This document shows positions 6,715 through 11,142 of a stretch of DNA of 11,142 nt, one piece after another (the first letter of the stretch is position 1; the number at the start of each line of letters is the position of its first letter). A model generated the notes under the pieces. The model did not search any database. It was given only the letters and a program-made list of their open reading frames with translations, and was not told the DNA's origin. Location: positions 1-11,142 of the forward strand of contig DASZZV010000225.1 of NCBI GenBank assembly GCA_035544835.1. Direction: 5' to 3'. A program made the position numbers and the translations under genes. This DNA comes from DASZZV01 sp035544835 (GTDB lineage Bacteria > Acidobacteriota > Thermoanaerobaculia > Gp7-AA8).

Positions 6715-7547
6715 CGAGTTGGCAAATGCCGCGACGGGCCCTGGCCCTCCCGGCGTTCTGGTTTGCCCTCACGATCTCCACGATTTCCACAATCCCCACA
6801 ATCAACGTCCAGGCACAAAGCAAAAACGATCCCGACCCGCATCGCGGCGCGCCATTGAATGCTTTCTCCCTCGACTACGAGTACGAAGACTTCGATCGGA
6901 ACGTGGAGTCGTGGCAACTTCTCTCGGCGGAGCTCTCCCACCGATTTGGCTTCGGCAGCGTAATCGCCCGGGTCAACGATGCCGAGCGCTTCGGGAGTCA
7001 TGGCGATCAGATCGAGCTCGACGCCTATCCACACCTCGGCAAGGGAACGTACGCCTATCTGAATGTGGGCCACTCGAATGACGGGATTTTCCCGAAGTGG
7101 CGCGGCGGAGCGGAGATCTATCGCAATCTCCCCCATTCGTTCGAGGCCTCGGTGGGGTTCCGCCGGCTGCTGTTCAGTTCCAGCGACGTGACGCTCTATA
7201 CGGGCTCGGTCGGCAAGTACAAAGGCAACTATTGGATCTCGCTGCGTCCCTACATCTCGAGCGACAACAGCGGGACGTCCGCTTCCGGAACGATCACGCT
7301 CCGGCGCTACTACGTTGACGCCGATCAATACATCGGCTTCGACGTCGGCTACGGCGAGGGGGCGGCGCCCGATGTAACGCAACAGGAGATCACGCGCCTG
7401 CGCAACTGGAGCGCGCGCGTGAGTACTCACTGGAAGGTTCGCCCGACCGTGGTCCTGCTGGGTCGAATCGGTTATCGCGATCAGGAGTTCCAATTCGCCA
7501 AGCGAAAAAGCGTGTACGCCGGCTTCGGAATCGAAAAGCGTTTCTAG
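6711..7547 (+). CDS. yaiO: YaiO-family outer-membrane beta-barrel protein
   Basis: The 278-residue precursor has a Sec signal peptide (about 1-35; basic MPRRA, hydrophobic core, likely cut after VQA at 33-35). The mature part alternates polar and hydrophobic residues as in beta strands and carries the YaiO-type signatures: 'SLDYEYEDFD', 'GSVIARVNDAERFG', 'ELDAYPHLGKGTYAYLNVG', 'FPKWRGGAEIYRNLP', 'FEASVGFRRLLF', 'YTGSVGKYKGNYWISLRPY' and 'RRYY'. The final residue is Phe ('GIEKRF'), as BAM-assembled barrels usually end. In E. coli, yaiO lies close to the glycosyltransferase gene yaiP, a pairing echoed here by the GT2 gene directly upstream (ATGA overlap). I infer a role in export or surface attachment of the glycan, but no such function is proven for the family as far as I know. 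There is no separate periplasmic TPR protein of the PgaA or BcsC type in this operon. Confidence 0.9.
   Translation: MTSWQMPRRALALPAFWFALTISTISTIPTINVQAQSKNDPDPHRGAPLNAFSLDYEYEDFDRNVESWQLLSAELSHRFGFGSVIARVNDAERFGSHGDQIELDAYPHLGKGTYAYLNVGHSNDGIFPKWRGGAEIYRNLPHSFEASVGFRRLLFSSSDVTLYTGSVGKYKGNYWISLRPYISSDNSGTSASGTITLRRYYVDADQYIGFDVGYGEGAAPDVTQQEITRLRNWSARVSTHWKVRPTVVLLGRIGYRDQEFQFAKRKSVYAGFGIEKRF
6771..6806 (+). repeat. Four 9-bp tandem units inside the YaiO signal peptide
   Basis: The DNA encoding residues 21-32 is four successive nonamers of the type ACxATxxCC (final unit ACAATCAAC), giving Thr-Ile-Ser, Thr-Ile-Ser, Thr-Ile-Pro, Thr-Ile-Asn. The units are imperfect (acgatctcc, acgatttcc, acaatcccc, acaatcaac). 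The copy number is set in multiples of three codons, so gain or loss of a unit would keep the reading frame and only change the length of the hydrophobic core. Confidence 0.7.
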
Positions 7548-7553
7548 TCGTCG

Positions 7554-7560
7554 AGAAGGA
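7554..7560 (+). promoter_or_regulatory. Ribosome binding site supporting the GTG start of the phosphatase gene
   Basis: AGAAGGA stands five bases before the GTG at 7566. The first in-frame ATG, at about 7710, would remove the first membrane segment and has no comparable site, so the GTG start is preferred. The short 18-base gap after the yaiO stop keeps this gene in the operon. Confidence 0.65.
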
Positions 7561-7565
7561 CTTTC

Positions 7566-8681
7566 GTGCCCGCTGCCGACGAGGTCGCTGCTGCTGAAGA
7601 GTCTCCCCTGACGGTGGGGTTCGTTTTTCGATTTCTCTTCATCTGGCTCTGCTCGGGATTCGCGATCGGCACGCTCGTTCTGCTCGGACCCGTGCGCTGG
7701 TACACCGCCATGTGCCGCCGGCTGGGATGGGCAATCGCAGTGGAGCGGGTCGGGGTCGGGGCGATGATCGTGTTACTGGTGGTCGGTTCAGCGGCGCTTT
7801 CGATTCGGCTTACGCGATCCTCGGCGGCTTCAGGAAGGCACCTTCGTTTCGGGATCCCCGCCGCCGCTTTACTGTTCGCGGGCGCCGCCTACCTGGTGTG
7901 GATCAACCCATCCATGCTCAGCAGCAGCATGGGCGACGAACAGGCGACCTCGCAGTTCACATTCGGCCCCTACCCCACCGCCACACGGATGCGCCGTCTC
8001 AAGGCCGAGGGGTTTACGGTAATCAGTCTTCTGAGCCCGGCCGTGGTGCCGTTCGAGCCGCAGCTGATCGCCCAGGAAGAGAGGCTCGCAAAAGAGGTCG
8101 GCATACCGCTGCTGCACATCCCGATGCTTCCCTGGATCAGCGGCAATCACGAGGCCATCGAAAAGATCCGGGCTCTGGCTCGGGACAAGACCCGTCATTA
8201 CTACGTTCACTGCTATCTCGGAAAAGATCGGGTGCAGATCGCCCGGCGGGTCGTGGAAGAAGAGACCGGCGTACGCCATACTTCCTACTCCAGAGCGCGC
8301 GCTCTCACGACCTCGACTGCGTTCGAGCGAGGGAAGGTTTACGCGCTTGGGAAAGAGGGATTCCTCATCCCCTGTCCGACGGATGAGGAACTGGTCGGGT
8401 ACATTCTCGCCGGCGATACCCGTTCCGTCATGGCATTACTCGACCCGGACGATCCGGACGACCGGAGGCTCATCGAGCATGAGCGTCAGGTCTTTCAGGA
8501 ACAAGGAATCCAATTCCTGCTGATCCCGGCAAAGGGCAAGCCCGACCCGGCAATGATTGCTGCGGCGGTGCGACAGGTCAGACGGTTGCCGCACCCCTTC
8601 GCGGTGCATGCGTTCTTCACCCCCGAAAGCGGGCGGGCGCCATGGGCACAGGCGTTCATGGAGGCCTACGAGCACGAGTAG
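7566..8681 (+). CDS. Membrane-anchored Cys-based protein phosphatase with a second, degenerate phosphatase domain
   Basis: The 371-residue protein starts at GTG 7566. About three membrane segments (roughly 15-38, 58-82 and 95-115) precede a dual-specificity/tyrosine-phosphatase-like domain at about 132-240. Its P-loop is HCYLGKDR, with nucleophile C216 and R222, an exact HCX5R signature of the 'GKDR' type. The usual general-acid Asp in the preceding loop is not evident ('IPMLPWISGNHE'). Residues about 263-365 look like a second copy: 'PTDEELVGYILAGDTRSVMALLDP' lines up with 'PTATRMRRLKAEGFTVISLLSP', and 'ERQVFQEQGIQFLLIP' with 'EERLAKEVGIPLLHIP'. There the Cys is replaced (H348-A349) and the loop spacing to R357 is changed, so this copy should be inactive. 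As the last gene of the glycan operon, it probably dephosphorylates a Ser, Thr or Tyr site on an operon partner or a target of the nearby kinase; that link is inference. Topology is ambiguous, but a cytoplasmic catalytic part is expected. Confidence 0.85.
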   Translation: MPAADEVAAAEESPLTVGFVFRFLFIWLCSGFAIGTLVLLGPVRWYTAMCRRLGWAIAVERVGVGAMIVLLVVGSAALSIRLTRSSAASGRHLRFGIPAAALLFAGAAYLVWINPSMLSSSMGDEQATSQFTFGPYPTATRMRRLKAEGFTVISLLSPAVVPFEPQLIAQEERLAKEVGIPLLHIPMLPWISGNHEAIEKIRALARDKTRHYYVHCYLGKDRVQIARRVVEEETGVRHTSYSRARALTTSTAFERGKVYALGKEGFLIPCPTDEELVGYILAGDTRSVMALLDPDDPDDRRLIEHERQVFQEQGIQFLLIPAKGKPDPAMIAAAVRQVRRLPHPFAVHAFFTPESGRAPWAQAFMEAYEHE

Positions 8682-8690
8682 GAAGGAACC

Positions 8691-8801
8691 GATTTCGGAT
8701 TTCGGATTTCGAATTTAAAAGCAGAACCCGCAACTTGCTTCTCCTGGTTCTTTTAAATTCGAAATTCGAAATTCGAAATCCGAAATCCGAAATCCGAAAT
8801 C
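8691..8801. repeat. Long hairpin of heptanucleotide repeats between convergent genes
   Basis: The left arm is three units of GATTTCG (8691-8711) followed by AATTTAAAAG. After a 28-base loop (8722-8749), the right arm starts CTTTTAAATTC (8750) and continues with GAAATTC twice, GAAATCC three times and GAAATC (8761-8801). The 16 innermost base pairs match perfectly. Further out the arms pair with C-to-T differences that can be G-U wobbles in RNA, or perfectly if two right-arm units are looped out. It occupies most of the 129-base gap between two convergent stops (8681 and 8811), so a bidirectional terminator or RNA-end barrier is likely. The left side of the loop has an A-run and the right side a T-run, but there is no clean T-tract after the stem. 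Confidence 0.85.
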
Positions 8802-8810
8802 GGCCACTCT

Positions 8811-11142
8811 CTAACGCATTACTGCAGCCGCAGCGTTCGTGGCCGGCGGCGTGTAGTGGAAGATTCGGTTCAGCGCCTGCACTTTTTGTTCGATAGCCAG
8901 GCGACGGCGCTTCTCTTCGGTTGCAGAAACCACGAGTGGCTCGCCCGTAACCATGTCATAGCTGTAGTCGCGGAAATTCAGGGCATCAGCGATGTAAAGC
9001 GACTTGCCGTCGCCCGCCATGATGCCGAATACCGCGCCGTAGCTGGATGCGACGAGGTAGGAGTCTTCGGGAACGAACTCCGCCTCTCCATGGGCGCGGA
9101 AGAGAGACCGCCCTGAGAATTCGCTCATGGCCAGTCCGCGATAGCCGAGAAGATAGTAGAGCGACGGTGTGATGTCGGTAGAAAAGGCCAGCTCGGCAGG
9201 GTTCCATGTAACACTCGAACGCAGCGCCGGTGGCAGATGAATGATCAAGGGGATCTTCATCACCTCCGGGAAAATAGTGTAGGCGTGGCCCCAGCGCCCT
9301 TCCTCACCCAGCGAGTCCCCGTGATCGGAGGTAATCACGACGATGCTCTCGTCGTAGAGACCTTTTCGCTTCAACGTGTCGATGAACTTCCCGAAGCATT
9401 CATCGATGCGCTCCAGCCGCCAGGCATAAGGATCGTGAAACCCGGGATAGTGGTGACCCTCGGTCGTGTTTCCCTCCCGGTTGATGGCTGCGATGTGAAT
9501 GTTCTGCGGCTGAACGAACATGAAAAGCGGACGGTAGGAATCACCGGCCACCCGGCGCTCCATGTCTGTCAGGGAAACGCACAGGTCAGCATTCAACCCT
9601 CCCGTATCGATTGACTGCACCAGCGGAGAGGGTCGAGTGATGGCCTGAAGAATGGGATCCATCCCCAGGTACGAGCGGTACCGATTCGCATCCAGTAGCT
9701 TTTCGAGACGATTCATGGGATGGAAGGGACTCACGTACTGCTTGTGCAGGATCATCCCTCCGACCCAGATCGACGGCTCGGATAGTCCCGTTCCGCCATA
9801 GCGGGTGAAGGCATTACGGAAGACGATGTTCTCCCGCGCAAATCCATCGATGGCCGGCGTGAAGGTCACCTTCGGGTTGTATGGCGACAGGTAGTCCCGT
9901 CGCAGGCTGTCGATCACGATGATGAATATGTTCGGAGCATTGGCGACGGCAGGCAGGCTGGAAACGAAATCGAGCTCGACGGGAGGCGTCAGGAGGGAAC
10001 GAGGGATGTTCGAGCTCTCCTGAATCAACCGGTAAAGCGGCGCTTCGTCGACCGAGGAGGGAGGCGTGAGGACGTCGCGAATCAGGAGAAGTGAAGGATT
10101 GAATGCGGCATAGCGATCCAGCTGCTGCTTGCTGACACGGCCGGTTCGATCGACGTCGCTTCCGACCTGGTTCGCTTTAAAAAACCCCAGAGAGAGAGCG
10201 GCCACGCAGAAGAAGGCCACCGTGTAATCACGCCGCAGCGTTCTGCTCAAGGCATAGAAAGCCACGAAGACCAGCGCCCACAAGACGACAGCGCCGAGCT
10301 TCTGAAAGAGAAAGTTCCAGTCCAGCACGGATATGCGCGGCAAAACGAACGCCGCAAAACAGAGGCTGCCCACCAGGAAAATCCATCCGACCATCCGGCG
10401 ATGTGGTCCGGTCCCGATCAGGGGCTGAAACGCCAGATCGATTCCCGAATCGACTTCTCCGGTCGTGTGACAGCAGATTGAGAGTGCGGTTCCTCCGTAG
10501 AGAAGGGCCACTGACATTCCTACAGCCGCGGCAAACAACTGCGCTAAGGGGCCACGGAAATTCATTGTGCCCAGGATCAGGGTGTGCACGATCATGGAGA
10601 TCAGGACCGCCGAAAAGAGCAGAAGAAGAACGAACTCGGCGTCGAAATTGAAAACGAAAAGAAAATTCGCGGCGGCGCGAAGCGTCAGAAGAACCAGATA
10701 AGCAGCCATAGCCACGACCAGATGAGCGCTGATGCTCCAGATGGTGATCCAGAGATAGTCTCCCTGTCCGAACCTGGTCTGGCCCTGCCCGATACGCCAG
10801 GCGGCGAGCGCGCCGCAGGTGAGCGCCAGGAACAATGCCGAAAAAAGAGCCGCCTGGAAAATCCGTCCCCGATCTTCCGTCTCTTTCTCTCCCACCAGAG
10901 CCCCACGGCCCTCGATGAGATCGATGAGTCCGAGAGTCGCCACCGGCTCGAGAAAAGCGAGGGCCCAGTTAAAACTCTCGTGCGACAGCTTCAAATGCGA
11001 GAGGACCGGACTGAAGAGAAGAATCGCGCCCATCAGGACGTGAACGAATGCCCACATCCTGACCGCCATCGACCTGGGGCTCGGCGAGCCGAAAAAGGCC
11101 AGCAGGATCACGACCATCAGAGCGAAGGGGTGAATCCGAACG
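8811..11142 (-). CDS. Membrane protein with sulfatase/LTA-synthase-type domain (5' end outside window)
   Basis: At least 777 codons are open to the window edge. An internal ATG at 11117 exists, but the frame continues upstream as 'VRIHPFAL' with no stop and no ribosome binding site is seen, so the true start probably lies outside. Residue numbers here count from that ATG. Residues 1 to about 325 are polytopic (about eight hydrophobic segments). From about 390 there is an alkaline-phosphatase-superfamily domain: 'IFIIVIDSLRRDYL' (metal Asp D403), 'YGGTGLSEPSIW' (candidate nucleophile T443 or S446), 'TSDHGD' (D598, H599) and 'WGHAY' (H611). Relatives include arylsulfatases, LtaS, phosphoglycerol transferases and phosphoethanolamine transferases. 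The classical C/S-x-P-x-R sulfatase signature is incomplete (S-E-P-S-I), so phospho-group transfer to a lipid or glycan fits at least as well as sulfate hydrolysis. By analogy with LtaS the catalytic part would be periplasmic. It is transcribed towards the glycan operon and separated from it by the heptamer hairpin. Confidence 0.88.
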   Translation of the reverse strand, partial: VRIHPFALMVVILLAFFGSPSPRSMAVRMWAFVHVLMGAILLFSPVLSHLKLSHESFNWALAFLEPVATLGLIDLIEGRGALVGEKETEDRGRIFQAALFSALFLALTCGALAAWRIGQGQTRFGQGDYLWITIWSISAHLVVAMAAYLVLLTLRAAANFLFVFNFDAEFVLLLLFSAVLISMIVHTLILGTMNFRGPLAQLFAAAVGMSVALLYGGTALSICCHTTGEVDSGIDLAFQPLIGTGPHRRMVGWIFLVGSLCFAAFVLPRISVLDWNFLFQKLGAVVLWALVFVAFYALSRTLRRDYTVAFFCVAALSLGFFKANQVGSDVDRTGRVSKQQLDRYAAFNPSLLLIRDVLTPPSSVDEAPLYRLIQESSNIPRSLLTPPVELDFVSSLPAVANAPNIFIIVIDSLRRDYLSPYNPKVTFTPAIDGFARENIVFRNAFTRYGGTGLSEPSIWVGGMILHKQYVSPFHPMNRLEKLLDANRYRSYLGMDPILQAITRPSPLVQSIDTGGLNADLCVSLTDMERRVAGDSYRPLFMFVQPQNIHIAAINREGNTTEGHHYPGFHDPYAWRLERIDECFGKFIDTLKRKGLYDESIVVITSDHGDSLGEEGRWGHAYTIFPEVMKIPLIIHLPPALRSSVTWNPAELAFSTDITPSLYYLLGYRGLAMSEFSGRSLFRAHGEAEFVPEDSYLVASSYGAVFGIMAGDGKSLYIADALNFRDYSYDMVTGEPLVVSATEEKRRRLAIEQKVQALNRIFHYTPPATNAAAAVMR

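Noticed and set aside
6672..7493. 273-codon minus-strand frame opposite yaiO
   Set aside because: The plus strand encodes a clear YaiO protein with signal peptide and terminal Phe; the antisense product has no recognisable motif and no start signal.
8642..8896. 84-codon plus-strand frame across the heptamer repeat
   Set aside because: It starts inside the phosphatase gene, runs through the repeat and into the opposite-strand gene; its sequence is a translation of the repeat units.

Overview
This window carries seven protein-coding genes at high GC content with very short spacers. Two genes run off the edges. No rRNA, tRNA, CRISPR array, transposase or phage gene was seen. The mix of a PknB-type serine/threonine kinase, a GAF-GGDEF protein, GT-C-like membrane domains, an outer-membrane barrel and a large membrane sulfatase/phosphotransferase-fold protein points to a Gram-negative environmental bacterium. 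Acidobacteriota is my best guess, with Gemmatimonadota or Myxococcota as alternatives. That assignment is inference and is weak.

Layout. (1) Positions 1-2440, minus strand: an N-terminal Ser/Thr kinase joined by a Pro-rich linker to a long polytopic membrane domain that resembles GT-C/GT87 glycosyltransferases; its C-terminus lies outside the window. (2) Positions 2441-2549: a divergent promoter region with a good sigma70-like promoter for the rightward gene. (3) Positions 2550-3569: a GAF-GGDEF diguanylate cyclase with intact GGEEF and RxxD sites. (4) Positions 3669-8681: a tightly packed five-gene operon encoding a degenerate receiver domain, a membrane-anchored HEAT-repeat protein, a processive GT2 glycosyltransferase, a YaiO-family outer-membrane barrel, and a membrane protein with an active-looking phosphatase domain followed by a second, apparently dead copy. 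The first four genes overlap by 1-4 bases; the fifth follows 18 bases later. (5) Positions 8682-8810: a convergent spacer filled by a large hairpin of heptanucleotide repeats. (6) Positions 8811-11142, minus strand: a membrane protein with a C-terminal alkaline-phosphatase/sulfatase-superfamily domain, 5' end outside the window.

How the parts may work together (inference). The GT2 enzyme would polymerise a sugar at the inner membrane and the YaiO barrel would act at the outer membrane. The HEAT protein would be a cytoplasmic scaffold tied to the membrane. The pseudo-receiver, phosphatase/pseudophosphatase, kinase fusion and diguanylate cyclase would form the regulatory layer. The window therefore looks like an exopolysaccharide or surface-glycan locus with unusually dense phospho- and c-di-GMP-type signalling. 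The kinase-GT-C fusion, the tandem phosphatase/pseudophosphatase and the pseudo-receiver are its most unusual parts.
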